Shown here: piece by piece, positions 47,401-55,079 of the stretch
Numbering within the stretch: position 1 is the first letter of the stretch
How the letters are laid out: each line of letters opens with the position of its first letter
Source: a bacterium
GTDB taxonomy: Bacteria; Bacillota; Bacilli; Lactobacillales; Streptococcaceae
NCBI GenBank assembly: GCA_905221325.1
Contig: CAJNCS010000006.1
Location: 62,001-126,000, forward strand
Direction: 5' to 3'
DNA length: 64,000 bases
Program-made: the position numbers and the translations under genes
The notes under the pieces: model-generated
What the model was told of the DNA's origin: nothing
Databases searched by the model: none
Seen by the model: only the letters and a program-made list of their open reading frames with translations

Positions 47401-47563
47401 GTTTAATTTGCTGATCTAAATTGGATGTCGTGGCAGGAGACGTTTCGTCTGCACGCACGGTTCCAGAAGCAAAAAATGCCAGTCCGACGATGACAGATGC
47501 CACACCTACAGTCAACTTCCGAATGCTAAATGTTTGCCCTTTTTCAAAAAGGTATCGATTCAT
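41423..47563 (-). CDS. Wall-anchored protease / GH29 alpha-L-fucosidase fusion
   Basis: The 2046-aa surface protein has a FSIRK signal (residues 1-38), then a trypsin/V8-like protease domain (about 140-395) with the full triad H198 (TVVHNF), D258 (QNDLAA) and S349 (SGLSGGG). A glucan-binding-like repeat (404-445) and MucBP-like segments follow to about 615. The GH29 alpha-L-fucosidase (about 640-955) has likely nucleophile D805 in EVWMDG. Then come a discoidin/CBM32 domain (about 958-1090), two related beta domains, a Calx-beta domain, a helical stretch, EKPAEP repeats, two G5 domains and LPATG with tail. It should cleave fucose from host glycans and also cut protein. GGAG precedes the start. 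Confidence 0.9.
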   Translation of the reverse strand: MNRYLFEKGQTFSIRKLTVGVASVIVGLAFFASGTVRADETSPATTSNLDQQIKQVADIEETKAEPVKEEGRVETEKQETPVADTNSADLLPEDIQDRAYPDTPVKELDTKTIVEQKASPKVETESILKAKEETPKEAENGNRAIINGGQDLKHINYEGQPATAATMVYSIYNGGSQQYIVSGSGIFVAPNVFLTVVHNFLDKEGHVRGGDSARFYYNLGSNAPVKNSQPNSGNTTLFQEKDIHFWNKEEFSKGYQNDLAAVVAPVPIQIASPNKAATFVPLAEHKTYKAGDPVSTIGYPTDSSSKELKQPIVAGQLYKADGKVKSVDPYDDKGATGITYQTTSVSGLSGGGIINGDGKVIGVHQHGTVDNGVPEKDRFGGGLVLSPEQLKWVKDIIDKYGVKGWYQGDNGKRYYFTPEGEMLRNKTAVIGENQYSFDESGVATLVKGIDYGRVVIQHVDEAGNAVKENDTFLDKTEVGTGFDYDFKKAITPTKFYKQNLEKYQILSIDGVEIQKQLKDEWNHNVVSKTAPGTRVIKVVYKVNKGSFKVYYRQKGTTTELAETTVDNNDGQEYDVSFVNTFHAKDIAGYRPVKTSLEATIQQKGVNEVVFEYEPIADTSNPTTPTPPVAHPEDKETEIGNHGPLPSKAQLDYHKEELAAFIHYGMNTYTNSEWGNGKEDPRYFNPTNLDTDQWIRTLKETGFKRTIMVVKHHDGFVAYPSKYTNHTVAASPWKDGKGDLLEEVSKSASKYDMNMGVYLSPWDANHPKYHVATEKEYNQYYLNQLKEILGNPKYGNKGKFIEVWMDGARGSGAQKVTYTFDEWFKYIKEAEGDIAIFSAQPTSVRWIGNERGIAGDPVWHKVKRANITDDVKNEYLNHGDPDGDMYSVGEADVSIRSGWFYHDNQQPKSLKELMDIYFKSVGRGTPLLLNIPPNKEGKFADADVTRLKEFKATLDQMYATDFAKGATVTASSTRQNHLYKESHLTDGKDDTSWALSNDATTGSFTVDLGQKRRFDVVELKEDIAKGQRISGFKIEVEINGRWVTYGEGSTVGYRRLVQGKPVEAQKIRVTITGAQATPILTNFSVYKTPSSIEKTDGYPLGLEYHSNTTADTAGTTWYNESEGVRGTSMWTNQKDAKASYTFTGTKAYVVSTVDPGHGEMSVYVDGQKVADVQTKNASRKRSQKVFETGDLAPGQHTITLVNKTGEPIATEGIYTLNNDSKGMFELESTNYEVEKGKPVTVKIKRVGGSKGAATVRFITEPGTGVHGKVYQDTTQDVTFKDGETEKTVTIPTIDFTEQADSIFDFKAKLTSVTDGALLGFATDATIQVMKAELLIKDQTSYDDQASQLDYSPGWHHETNSADKYQKTESWASFGRLTDEQKKKTTVTAYFYGTGLDIKGFVDPGHGIYKVFLDGKEVPYQDGMGNASTIDGKKYFSGHAAQRQGNQTLVSLKGLDENLHAVTLQLDPDRNDLSRNIGIQVDQFITRGEGSELYSKADIIQSISKWKDDLSNFDPAGLKNTATARQAFQANLEKLRNQLSADAVDVQEVMLTVSALQDILSKDENYQRGQEEPSPEQPKQPEEPEKPEQPAEPKQPEIEYNKAMASLTEAIEKKVGELGSNNEAKKKLIELANQAIAAIQEAKTQEEVNKALESALEQISKLEAAKPEKPAEPEKPAGPEKPAEPEKPAGPEKPAEPEKPAEPEKPAEPEKPAEPEKPAEPEKPAEPEKPAEPEKPAEPEKPAESEKPAEPEKPAEPEKPAQPEKPITSSSPEEGVKNLVFTLPSLEIVNKAVPFKTIRRENALLDKGKEQVLSEGKDGLLVEYVEVDGDNRKVLQTEATPAQDRVIEVGSKQSSVGTEAPPVVTLPEHPLPAQPEKPITSSSPEEGVKDLIFTLPSLEIVNKTIPFKTIRRENPQLDKGKEQVLSEGKDGLLVEYVEVDGDKRKVVQTETTPAQERVIEVGIKQSSVGTEAPPVVTLPEYVLPIETTPVVTDSSPAKDEKVPVTTTVKQDKERQLPATGEQEATAFLFLAAITSILSLLIFQKNFKD
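41700..42275 (-). repeat. Tandem G5-domain modules in the GH29 gene
   Basis: Two modules of about 110 codons are nearly identical (each with SSSPEEGVK, FTLPSLEIVNK, FKTIRREN, GKEQVLSEGKDGLLVEYVEV). The form matches G5 domains, which are found in streptococcal surface proteins and may bind sugar or zinc. Confidence 0.8.
42276..42576 (-). repeat. 18-bp repeats encoding EKPAEP in the GH29 gene
   Basis: About 17 tandem hexapeptide units, mostly EKPAEP with EKPAGP, EKPAES and EKPAQP variants. This is a wall-spanning stalk. Near-identical units make the number prone to change between strains. Confidence 0.92.
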
Positions 47564-47903
47564 AATATACTCCTAGTTTTTAGAAAGGCAGTCAGCTACT
47601 GCTAGAGCCCAAGTCTGACTTGGTTACAACTTGATTTAATGAAAAAACTCTCTGATAATTGTAAGCCACCTTACCTCCTGCTTATAAAGCGCTTTCATTT
47701 TAAGATAAAAAATTTAAAAGGTCATTTCTCCTTTAAAATGACTGAAAACTTTTAATATAACAAATATACTAAATTGATGAAAGAATTGCAATAGCAAAAA
47801 ACAAAAAAATAAATATAAATTAAAGAAAATCCGTTACTTTTTAAAGAAAAAACGCATCCTTTTACGGCTCAAACTAAATGAAAGGATACGTTTTAAAAAG
47901 AAA
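47564..47903. other. Upstream region of the GH29 gene
   Basis: Beyond the cre-like site at 47683 this 340-base stretch is AT-rich. No gene is seen. It must hold the minus-strand promoter, but no clear -35/-10 pair stands out. The hairpin-like AAACGCATCC...GGATACGTTT around 47850-47895 may end the peroxidase transcript. Confidence 0.5.
47683..47698 (-). promoter_or_regulatory. cre-like site (CcpA) upstream of the GH29 gene
   Basis: ATGAAAGCGCTTTATA on the minus strand keeps the TGAAANCGNTTT core of CcpA sites, with two mismatches at the end. It suggests repression by preferred sugars. Confidence 0.6.
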
Positions 47904-48380
47904 TTAGAGTATTTTTTGAAGAGACTCTTGGATGATTTTGGGGTCTGTTTTGGAAGAGAAGCGCTCGAGGACTTGTCCATTTCGACCAATGAGAAACTTA
48001 GCAAAATTCCATTCGATTCGTTTTCCTAGCGGGCCAGATTTCTGATCTTTTAGCCAAACATAAAGAGGATCTGCTTCCTTGCCGTTGACCTTGATCTTGG
48101 CAAAGCGAGGGAACGTTGTCTGATAGTGTAGGCTGCAGAAGTTATTGATTTCCTCTGCGCTGCCGGGTGCTTGTCCCATGAACTGATTGCAAGGGAAATC
48201 TAAGATTTCAAAACCCTGATCTTGATAGCGATCATAGAGTTCTTGAAGTCCCTGATACTGGGGCGTTAAACCACATCCTGTAGCAGTATTGACAATCAAG
48301 AGAACGTTGCCACGATAGCTCTCCAGGGGAGTTGCTTGGTTGTTTTGGTCTAAAACGGAAAAATCATATATATTGGTCAT
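47904..48380 (-). CDS. Glutathione peroxidase family protein
   Basis: The 158-aa thioredoxin-fold peroxidase carries cysteine in NTATGCGLTPQY (position of the selenocysteine in animal enzymes), Gln/Cys in FPCNQFMGQ, and WNFAKFLI with the third catalytic tryptophan. It reduces peroxides, probably using thioredoxin-like donors. It is the last gene of a minus-strand operon with membrane-protein genes, and its start overlaps the preceding stop (ATGA). The function is clear by family; the link to its operon is not. Confidence 0.93.
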   Translation of the reverse strand: MTNIYDFSVLDQNNQATPLESYRGNVLLIVNTATGCGLTPQYQGLQELYDRYQDQGFEILDFPCNQFMGQAPGSAEEINNFCSLHYQTTFPRFAKIKVNGKEADPLYVWLKDQKSGPLGKRIEWNFAKFLIGRNGQVLERFSSKTDPKIIQESLQKIL

Positions 48381-48955
48381 TTTTCTATATTCTCCTTATG
48401 CATTCCTGATTCAGAGTGTTTCATCTCGCGTTCCGATAAAAAGGTGTAGGTCATGGTTCCAAAGATGGCACCAATACCCAATCCTAACACTAGTAAAGGG
48501 AGCATTTTATCGAAATGGAAGAGGTCATCCCCAAAGGCATCTATGGGGAGATGCTGAACAAAGAGTTTGTGAAAGATTAGTAAGAGAAAGAGAATAAGCT
48601 GAATGCTGAGGAATACACCCCAACTACGAACTTTGATCTGGCTTTTGCTGTATCTTTTGTGATGGATTTCGGACGGGTCATCCTTGTCGAAATGTAAGTT
48701 GTGAACTGCTAGTCTCGCCCTAGATGCGAGGACGAAGATAAGTCCAAAATAGAGGTAAGGCATGGCATCTCGAACCAACTCTATGAAGCGTCCAAATAGG
48801 AGATAGAACAAGAAGAGTAGGAGGGAGGAGTAAACGATTTGGATCAAGGCACGGGCACAAGCCTTGTAAATCATCTCTTGACGGCATTCATCAAAAGGCC
48901 CTTGTATGTGAAAGAATAGTTTGAGTAAGCGAGTGGTGAAATCTTCTTTTTTCAT
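48377..48955 (-). CDS. DUF3278-like membrane protein 1
   Basis: The 192-aa protein has four predicted TM helices in two pairs and the N-terminal motif TTRLLKLFFHIQGPFDECRQE, matching KLIKRIYGISGPLDEHKRR of the 49579 gene product. AGGAGG precedes the start. It is one of several paralogues in one operon headed by an XRE regulator gene. Function is unknown; such genes with small XRE regulators of the YozG type occur widely in streptococci and lactobacilli. Confidence 0.75.
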   Translation of the reverse strand: MKKEDFTTRLLKLFFHIQGPFDECRQEMIYKACARALIQIVYSSLLLFLFYLLFGRFIELVRDAMPYLYFGLIFVLASRARLAVHNLHFDKDDPSEIHHKRYSKSQIKVRSWGVFLSIQLILFLLLIFHKLFVQHLPIDAFGDDLFHFDKMLPLLVLGLGIGAIFGTMTYTFLSEREMKHSESGMHKENIEK

Positions 48956-48967
48956 GGGAGTAACCTC

Positions 48968-49309
48968 CTAAATGAGCGATTTTTGATTGACTTCTTTAAA
49001 GAGTTGATAGAGAGTATAGAAGTAAACCAAACTAAAAATGATACAGATTATTAAAAATACCAGGTATCTCCAATCCATAGGATTTGTTAAAAGTTGTGGA
49101 AAGGATACGAGGATAAAACAGAGAGATGCGTTTAGAAGACGTGTTTTTTTTGATTGGATTTTCTGGAATCTATGTCCCTTGTTCAATACAGGAAGGAATA
49201 AAAGAAAGATAATCAAGAAAGGATGCTCAATATGTCCAGAAAGTAGGAAAAAGGTAACAAAGATACTGATAAAAACATGACTGATCAGTAGTTTAGCTAG
49301 TGATTTCAT
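48968..49309 (-). CDS. Small hydrophobic membrane protein
   Basis: The 113-aa protein has about four TM segments and basic loops. The start at 49309 follows AGGAGGCGCCTT; a frame extending upstream would include the end of the neighbouring gene without a ribosome-binding site. No family is recognised. It sits between DUF3278-like genes in one operon and is probably part of the same membrane system. Confidence 0.65.
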   Translation of the reverse strand: MKSLAKLLISHVFISIFVTFFLLSGHIEHPFLIIFLLFLPVLNKGHRFQKIQSKKTRLLNASLCFILVSFPQLLTNPMDWRYLVFLIICIIFSLVYFYTLYQLFKEVNQKSLI

Positions 49310-49319
49310 AAGGCGCCTC

Positions 49320-49568
49320 CTAGTCGTCTTCTTGGTCTTTTTTAGCTCTTGCAATACGAAGTGAGTCGACAATATGTATCATCACTCCGAAAAAGAAAGC
49401 TCCCAGTATAGTTTTAAAAATATGTTTTGTATTTAGAAGAGAACTGATAAAATTTGAATTTTCACTTGTTAGAGTATCAATGAGTGGAATTATAAAAAAT
49501 ATCACTGTTCCATAAATCGAAGCTGCTTTCAGACCAGGATAACGTAACTGTTTCTTTTCTTTTTTCAT
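49320..49568 (-). CDS. Truncated DUF3278-like paralogue
   Basis: The 82-aa protein corresponds to the C-terminal half of the neighbouring 179-aa protein: KKQLRYPGLKAASIYG matches SKQLHYSGLKAGIVFG, and RIARAKKDQEDD matches RIAKAKEDQDD. Its start region (AGGAGCCAACTCATG) equals that of the full-length gene, so the gene looks like a tandem duplicate whose N-terminal half was deleted while keeping the start signals. It has two TM helices and may still be made. Confidence 0.65.
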   Translation of the reverse strand: MKKEKKQLRYPGLKAASIYGTVIFFIIPLIDTLTSENSNFISSLLNTKHIFKTILGAFFFGVMIHIVDSLRIARAKKDQEDD

Positions 49569-49578
49569 GAGTTGGCTC

Positions 49579-50118
49579 CTAATCATCCTGGTCTTCCTTG
49601 GCTTTTGCAATGCGACGGGAGATGATAATCTGTATGACCACTCCAAAGAAGACAGACTGGAGGATACTTGAAAAAATATTTTTAAAAGCGAGAAGAGACT
49701 GAAGATAGTCCTGACTCTCACCTAGCAGTATATGGAGAAGAGGGGTTACAAAAAAACTCATTACTCCAAAGACTATCCCAGCTTTCAGACCAGAGTAGTG
49801 TAGTTGCTTACTTTCTTTTTCACTCAGCATATCTGGATCAATGGCTGTGATGCCTGTTTTCTTAGTTTGGGAGAGCACATAGAGAGCAGAAATCATCGAA
49901 ATGCCGAATATCACAATAGGATAGCCGATAGCGACAATTTGCGGGTATTTATAAGCAAGGACAAAGGGAATAAGATTACCTAAAGTCATGAGGTAAAAGA
50001 GAATCACAAAGATTTTATTACCGATACGGTCAGCCTCGCGTCGTTTGTGTTCATCAAGTGGTCCTGAAATGCCATATATGCGTTTAATGAGTTTTTCAGT
50101 GAGAGTTTCTTTTTTCAT
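49579..50118 (-). CDS. DUF3278-family membrane protein 2
   Basis: The 179-aa protein has four TM helices in two pairs around a charged loop, and the N-terminal KRIYGISGPLDEHKRREADR motif of DUF3278 proteins. It follows the XRE regulator gene with an ATGA overlap. The regulator/membrane-protein pair is the core of the cassette; the other operon members are duplicates. Role unknown; stress or bacteriocin-immunity functions are only guesses. Confidence 0.78.
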   Translation of the reverse strand: MKKETLTEKLIKRIYGISGPLDEHKRREADRIGNKIFVILFYLMTLGNLIPFVLAYKYPQIVAIGYPIVIFGISMISALYVLSQTKKTGITAIDPDMLSEKESKQLHYSGLKAGIVFGVMSFFVTPLLHILLGESQDYLQSLLAFKNIFSSILQSVFFGVVIQIIISRRIAKAKEDQDD

Positions 50119-50327
50119 GAGTTGGCTCCTTTTTTAAAATCGTCTTCCCAAAAGAGACTGTTAAGGTCAGTTTGGAGGCTACGGGCGAGATTGAGACAAA
50201 GTTCCAGAGTTGGATTGTACTTGTCGTTTTCAATCATGTTGATGGTCTGTCTCGAGACACCGATATCTTTGGCGAGCTCTAGTTGGGAAATGCCCAGTTT
50301 CTTACGGGATTCTTTGACACGATTCAT
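50115..50327 (-). CDS. Small XRE-family regulator
   Basis: The 70-aa protein is almost entirely a Cro/CI helix-turn-helix (SQLELAKDIGVSRQTINMIENDKYNPT), like YozG/YgzD regulators. It is the first gene of the minus-strand operon and overlaps the DUF3278 gene by four bases. Its operator may be the TGTCA/TGACA palindrome upstream. GGAG precedes the start. Confidence 0.9.
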   Translation of the reverse strand: MNRVKESRKKLGISQLELAKDIGVSRQTINMIENDKYNPTLELCLNLARSLQTDLNSLFWEDDFKKGANS

Positions 50328-50387
50328 CTGTTCTCCTTTTTGATATGTCGTATATATTTGACTATATTATATTCTTTTGGGGATAAG

Positions 50388-50407
50388 ATGTCAAGTATAT
50401 GTGACAT
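50388..50407. promoter_or_regulatory. Palindrome in the divergent rsmH / XRE promoter region
   Basis: ATGTCA-AGTATATG-TGACAT is a perfect 6-bp inverted repeat with an 8-base spacer, about 60 bases upstream of the XRE gene. It is a likely operator for that regulator. Confidence 0.5.
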
Positions 50408-50489
50408 TTTTTGGAGAATTTTTTTCGAAGAAACTTAGCTTTGTCTGACAAGTGCAAGCTGGTCAGATTTGTGGTAAAATAGATAAGAT

Positions 50490-51440
50490 ATGACAAAAGA
50501 ATTTCATCATGTAACGGTCTTGCTTCATGAAACGATTGATATGCTTGACGTAAAACCTGACGGTATCTACGTTGATGCGACTTTGGGCGGAGCAGGCCAT
50601 AGCGAATATTTATTAAGTAAATTGAGCGAAAAAGGGCATCTCTATGCCTTTGACCAGGACCAGAATGCTATTGACAATGCGCAAAAACGGTTGGCACCCT
50701 ATATCGAAAAGGGGATGGTGACTTTTATCAAGGATAACTTTCGTCATTTGCAGGCACGTTTGCAGGAGGCTGGTGTCCAGGAAATTGATGGAATTTGTTA
50801 TGACTTGGGAGTGTCCAGTCCTCAGCTGGATCAGCGTGAGCGTGGTTTTTCTTATAAAAAGGATGCGCCACTGGATATGCGCATGAATCAGGAAGCTAAT
50901 CTGACGGCCTATGAGGTGGTCAATCATTATGACTATCACGACCTAGTTCGGATCTTTTTCAAATATGGCGAGGATAAGTTTTCTAAACAGATTGCCCGCA
51001 AGATCGAGCAAGCGCGTGAGGTGAAACCAATTGAGACAACGACGGAGTTGGCAGAGATTATCAAGTCAGCTAAGCCTGCCAAGGAACTCAAGAAAAAGGG
51101 GCACCCTGCCAAGCAGATTTTTCAGGCTATCCGAATCGAAGTCAATGATGAGCTGGGTGCAGCAGATGAATCCATCCAGCAGGCCATGGACATGCTGGCT
51201 CTGGATGGTAGGATCTCGGTCATTACCTTCCATTCGTTGGAAGACCGCTTGACCAAGCAACTATTCAAGGAAGCTTCAACAGTGGAAGTTCCCAAAGGTT
51301 TGCCCTTCATTCCAGATGACCTTAAGCCCAAGATGGAATTGGTATCCCGTAAGCCAATCTTGCCAAGTGCTGAAGAGCTAGAAGCCAACAATCGTTCGCA
51401 TTCAGCCAAGTTGCGCGTGGCTAGAAAAATTCACAAGTAA
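50490..51440 (+). CDS. rsmH: 16S rRNA (cytosine1402-N4)-methyltransferase
   Basis: The 316-aa enzyme (MraW) has the SAM-binding segment [16 protein letters not shown], the [17 protein letters not shown] motif and the C-terminal [12 protein letters not shown] motif. It methylates C1402 in the ribosomal P site. It is the first gene of the division/cell-wall block with ftsL, pbpX and mraY. A TAAAAT at 50475-50480 lies just before it. Confidence 0.97.
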   Translation: MTKEFHHVTVLLHETIDMLDVKPDGIYVDATLGGAGHSEYLLSKLSEKGHLYAFDQDQNAIDNAQKRLAPYIEKGMVTFIKDNFRHLQARLQEAGVQEIDGICYDLGVSSPQLDQRERGFSYKKDAPLDMRMNQEANLTAYEVVNHYDYHDLVRIFFKYGEDKFSKQIARKIEQAREVKPIETTTELAEIIKSAKPAKELKKKGHPAKQIFQAIRIEVNDELGAADESIQQAMDMLALDGRISVITFHSLEDRLTKQLFKEASTVEVPKGLPFIPDDLKPKMELVSRKPILPSAEELEANNRSHSAKLRVARKIHK

Positions 51441-51450
51441 GAGGAAAAAC

Positions 51451-51768
51451 ATGGCAGAAAGAATCGAAAAAACAAGTCAGTTATTGCAAACGAAGTTTAA
51501 AGGTTTTTCACGTGTGGAAAAGGCCTTCTATGTTTCGATTGCTGCAACAATGATTATCCTGGCAATCAGTGTTGTGTTTATGCAGACCAAGCTATTACAA
51601 GTTCAGAATGAATTAACTAAGGTTAATGCTCAAATTGAAGAAAAGAAAACAGAGCTCGACGATGCCAAGCAAGAGGTCAATGAATTGATTCGTTCAGAAC
51701 GTTTGAAAGAAATTGCAAACTCTAAGGATTTGCAGTTAAATAACGAAAATATCCGAGCGGCGGAGTAA
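51451..51768 (+). CDS. ftsL: Cell division protein FtsL
   Basis: The 105-aa bitopic protein has a short cytoplasmic start, one TM helix (about residues 30-50, FYVSIAATMIILAISVVFM) and an extracellular coiled coil (QVQNELTKVNAQIEEKK). It forms a complex with DivIB and DivIC in the divisome. Size, TM position and place between rsmH and pbpX identify it; sequence conservation in this family is low. Confidence 0.93.
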   Translation: MAERIEKTSQLLQTKFKGFSRVEKAFYVSIAATMIILAISVVFMQTKLLQVQNELTKVNAQIEEKKTELDDAKQEVNELIRSERLKEIANSKDLQLNNENIRAAE

Positions 51769-51771
51769 GAT

Positions 51772-54027
51772 ATGAAACAGTGGAAAGAAAAAATCATCCG
51801 TTATGCCATTCGTAACCGTAAATCCCCAGAAGAAAACCGCCGAAGAGTAGGGAAAAGCCTGAGTTTATTGGCTGTCATACTCTTCGCTGTCTTTTTGGTC
51901 AATTTTGCGGTCATTATCGGAACGGGTAAAAAATTTGGTAAGGACTTGGTTCAAGAAGCCAAAAAGGTTCACCAAACAACCAAGACGATTCCTGCAAAAC
52001 GGGGAACCATCTACGATCGTAATGGAACACCCATTGCTGAGGATGCGACTTCGTATAATATCTATGCCGTTATTGACAAGACCTACAAGTCAGCAACAGG
52101 CAAAGTTCTCTATGTAGAGGATTCTCAATTTAATAAGGTAGCTGAAATTTTCCATAAGTATCTGGATATGGAGGAGTCCTATGTCAAAGAACAACTTTCT
52201 CAGCCAAATCTAAAACAGGTATCTTTTGGTACTAAGGGAAATGGGATTACCTATGCCAATATGATGGCCATTAAAAATGACCTAAAAACTGCTGGCGTTG
52301 AGGGAGTTGACTTTACAACAAGCCCTAACCGTAATTATCCCAATGGACAGTTTGCTTCTTCCTTTATCGGTTTAGCGCAACTTCATGAAAATGAGGATGG
52401 CACAAAACGTTTGATTGGGACATCTGGATTGGAGAGTTCCTTAAATAGCATTCTGGCGGGTACAGATGGGATTATCACCTATGAGAAGGATCGTCTGGGA
52501 AATATTGTTCCGGGTACAGATCAAGCTTCCCAACAAACGGTAGATGGAAAGGATGTATACACAACCCTTTCTAGTCCCTTGCAATCCTTTATGGAAACCC
52601 AGATGGATGCCTTCCAGGAAAAGGTAAAAGGCAAGTATATGACGGCTACCTTGGTCAGCGCTAAAACAGGGGAAATCCTGGCTACGACCCAACGACCGAC
52701 CTTTAATGCAGATACCAAGGATGGCATCACAAAAGACTTTGTCTGGCGTGATATCCTCTATCAAAGTAACTATGAGCCAGGATCGACCATGAAGGTGATG
52801 ATGCTGGCCTCAGCTATTGATAACAATACCTTCCCTGGTGGCGAATACTTTAACAGTAGTGAATTGAAAATAGCAGATGCGACCATTCGAGACTGGGACG
52901 TCAATGAAGGATTAACTAGTGGTGGCACCATGACCTTCTCTCAAGGATTTGCCCATTCAAGTAATATCGGGATGACCTTGCTTGAGCAAAAGATGGGGGA
53001 TGCAACCTGGCTGGACTACCTCAACCGCTTTAAGTTTGGGGTGCCGACCCGTTTTGGTCTGGCGGATGAGTACACAGGTCAATTACCTGCTGATAACATT
53101 GTCAATATTGCCATGAGCTCATTTGGACAAGGGATCTCTGTCACCCAGACTCAGATGCTTCGTGCCTTTACAGCCATTGCCAATGATGGGGTTATGTTGG
53201 AGCCCAAATTTATCAGCGCCCTCTATGATCCAAATGACCAGTCTGTTCGTAAGTCTCAAAAGGAAATCGTCGGAAATCCTGTGTCCAAAGCAGCAGCGTC
53301 CTCTACTCGGGAGCACATGGTCATGGTCGGAACAGATCCTGTCTACGGTACCATGTACAACCACAGCACAGGAAAGCCGAATGTCAATGTTCCGGGGCAA
53401 AATGTTGCCCTGAAATCAGGGACTGCTCAGATTGCCGATGAGAAGAATGGGGGTTACCTGACAGGTGAAACCAACTATATCTTCTCTGTTGTGTCGATGC
53501 ATCCTGCAGAAAATCCTGACTTTATTCTCTATGTAACGGTGCAACAGCCAGAGCATTATTCGGGTGTTCAGCTGGGAGAGTTTGCCAACCCAATCCTTGA
53601 GCGAGCTTCTGCCATGAAAGAATCCCTCAATCTTCAGTCAACTGCTAAGAACTTGGATCAGGTTAGCAAGACGACAAGCTATGCCATGCCAGCTACCAAG
53701 GACTTTACTCCAGGTGACCTAGCAGAGGAATTGCGTCGCAACCTTGTCCAACCAATCGTTATTGGAACAGGAATCAAGATCAAGGAACTCTCGGTTTCTG
53801 AAGGAGATAATTTGGAAGCTAATCAGCAAATCTTGATCCTGTCAGATAAGGTCGAAGAAATGCCTGATATGTATGGATGGACAGATGAAAATGTGCAAAC
53901 ATTTGCCAAATGGCTGAATATAGAAGTCGAGTGGGAAGGTAGTGGCAAAACGGTCAAGAAACAAAGTGTCCGTGCCAATACAGCCCTCAAAGATATTAAA
54001 AAAATGAAAATAACTTTAGGAGATTAA
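51772..54027 (+). CDS. pbpX: Penicillin-binding protein 2X
   Basis: The 751-aa class B transpeptidase has a TM anchor near residues 25-48, an N-terminal dimerization domain, the transpeptidase domain, and two C-terminal PASTA domains. The active-site motifs are STMK (EPGSTMK, Ser337 in pneumococcal numbering), SSN (AHSSN) and KSGT (ALKSGTAQ). It makes septal peptidoglycan with FtsW. The threonine after the active serine and the glutamine after KSGTA are as in susceptible strains, so the two best-known resistance changes are absent; mosaic changes elsewhere cannot be judged here. Confidence 0.96.
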   Translation: MKQWKEKIIRYAIRNRKSPEENRRRVGKSLSLLAVILFAVFLVNFAVIIGTGKKFGKDLVQEAKKVHQTTKTIPAKRGTIYDRNGTPIAEDATSYNIYAVIDKTYKSATGKVLYVEDSQFNKVAEIFHKYLDMEESYVKEQLSQPNLKQVSFGTKGNGITYANMMAIKNDLKTAGVEGVDFTTSPNRNYPNGQFASSFIGLAQLHENEDGTKRLIGTSGLESSLNSILAGTDGIITYEKDRLGNIVPGTDQASQQTVDGKDVYTTLSSPLQSFMETQMDAFQEKVKGKYMTATLVSAKTGEILATTQRPTFNADTKDGITKDFVWRDILYQSNYEPGSTMKVMMLASAIDNNTFPGGEYFNSSELKIADATIRDWDVNEGLTSGGTMTFSQGFAHSSNIGMTLLEQKMGDATWLDYLNRFKFGVPTRFGLADEYTGQLPADNIVNIAMSSFGQGISVTQTQMLRAFTAIANDGVMLEPKFISALYDPNDQSVRKSQKEIVGNPVSKAAASSTREHMVMVGTDPVYGTMYNHSTGKPNVNVPGQNVALKSGTAQIADEKNGGYLTGETNYIFSVVSMHPAENPDFILYVTVQQPEHYSGVQLGEFANPILERASAMKESLNLQSTAKNLDQVSKTTSYAMPATKDFTPGDLAEELRRNLVQPIVIGTGIKIKELSVSEGDNLEANQQILILSDKVEEMPDMYGWTDENVQTFAKWLNIEVEWEGSGKTVKKQSVRANTALKDIKKMKITLGD

Positions 54028-54028
54028 G

Positions 54029-55009
54029 ATGATTAGTTCCATTAGTGCTGGAGTTCTAGCCTTTCTATTGACCTTGATAGGTATTCCAGCCTTTATCCGA
54101 TTTTATCGAAAAGCACAGATTACGGGACAACAGATGCACGAGGACGTCAAGCAACACCAAGCTAAAGCTGGAACTCCAACCATGGGAGGTCTTGTCTTCC
54201 TTATCATTGCAGTAGTTGTGAGTTTTCTGGTTGCTCTCTTTACCCAACAATTGACCAACAATGTAGGCATGATTTTGTTTATCTTGGTTTTGTATGGTTT
54301 GGTAGGTTTTTTGGATGATTTCCTCAAGGTCTTTCGTAAAATTAACGAAGGCTTGAATCCTAAGCAAAAACTTGCTCTCCAGCTCCTTGGAGGAGTGATT
54401 TTCTACCTCTTTTATGAGCGTGGTGGCGACATGCTTTCGGTCTTTGGTTACCAAGTACATCTGGGTATTTTCTATATCTTCTTTGCCCTTTTCTGGCTAG
54501 TTGGCTTTTCAAATGCAGTGAATCTGACTGACGGGATTGACGGCTTAGCAAGTATTTCCGTAGTGATTAGCTTATCGGCCTACGGTGTGATTGCTTATAT
54601 GCAAAATCAACTGGATATCCTACTTGTGATTCTTGCCATGATTGGTGGTTTGCTAGGCTTCTTCGTCTTTAACCACAAGCCTGCCAAGGTTTTCATGGGA
54701 GATGTGGGTAGTTTGGCTCTAGGTGGGATGCTGGCAGCAATCTCTATGGCCCTCCACCAAGAATGGACCCTTTTGCTGATTGGGATTATCTATGTCTTTG
54801 AGACAAGCTCTGTTATGATGCAGGTCACCTACTTCAAACTTAGTGGCGGGAAGCGTATTTTCCGTATGACACCTGTGCATCATCATTTTGAGCTTGGAGG
54901 ATTCTCAGGCAAGGGCAATCCTTGGAGCGAGTGGAAGGTTGACTTCTTCTTCTGGTCAGTTGGGCTTCTAGCAAGTCTCTTGACCTTAGCCTTTTTATAC
55001 CTACTGTAA
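54029..55009 (+). CDS. mraY: Phospho-N-acetylmuramoyl-pentapeptide transferase
   Basis: The 326-aa membrane enzyme has about ten TM helices and the MraY motifs [21 protein letters not shown] (with catalytic aspartates), [12 protein letters not shown] and PVHHHFEL. It links UDP-MurNAc-pentapeptide to undecaprenyl phosphate to make lipid I. It begins 1 base after the pbpX stop. In S. pneumoniae clpL follows here (from memory); in this genome a GH95 gene in opposite orientation takes that place. Confidence 0.97.
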   Translation: MISSISAGVLAFLLTLIGIPAFIRFYRKAQITGQQMHEDVKQHQAKAGTPTMGGLVFLIIAVVVSFLVALFTQQLTNNVGMILFILVLYGLVGFLDDFLKVFRKINEGLNPKQKLALQLLGGVIFYLFYERGGDMLSVFGYQVHLGIFYIFFALFWLVGFSNAVNLTDGIDGLASISVVISLSAYGVIAYMQNQLDILLVILAMIGGLLGFFVFNHKPAKVFMGDVGSLALGGMLAAISMALHQEWTLLLIGIIYVFETSSVMMQVTYFKLSGGKRIFRMTPVHHHFELGGFSGKGNPWSEWKVDFFFWSVGLLASLLTLAFLYLL

Positions 55010-55032
55010 AAAATAATTTCTAATTACAAAAT

Positions 55033-55066
55033 AAAACAGGATGAAGGTGATCTTCATCCTGTTTTT
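55033..55066. terminator. Bidirectional terminator between mraY and the GH95 gene
   Basis: AAAACAGGATGAAG and CTTCATCCTGTTTT form a perfect 14-bp stem with T tracts on both strands. Confidence 0.92.
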
Positions 55067-55079
55067 GTGTGCTTAAAAG

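Noticed and set aside
52780..53460. Signs of penicillin resistance in pbpX
   Set aside because: STMK, SSN and KSGT motifs are intact, the threonine after the active serine and the glutamine after KSGTA are unchanged. Without a reference sequence nothing more can be claimed.
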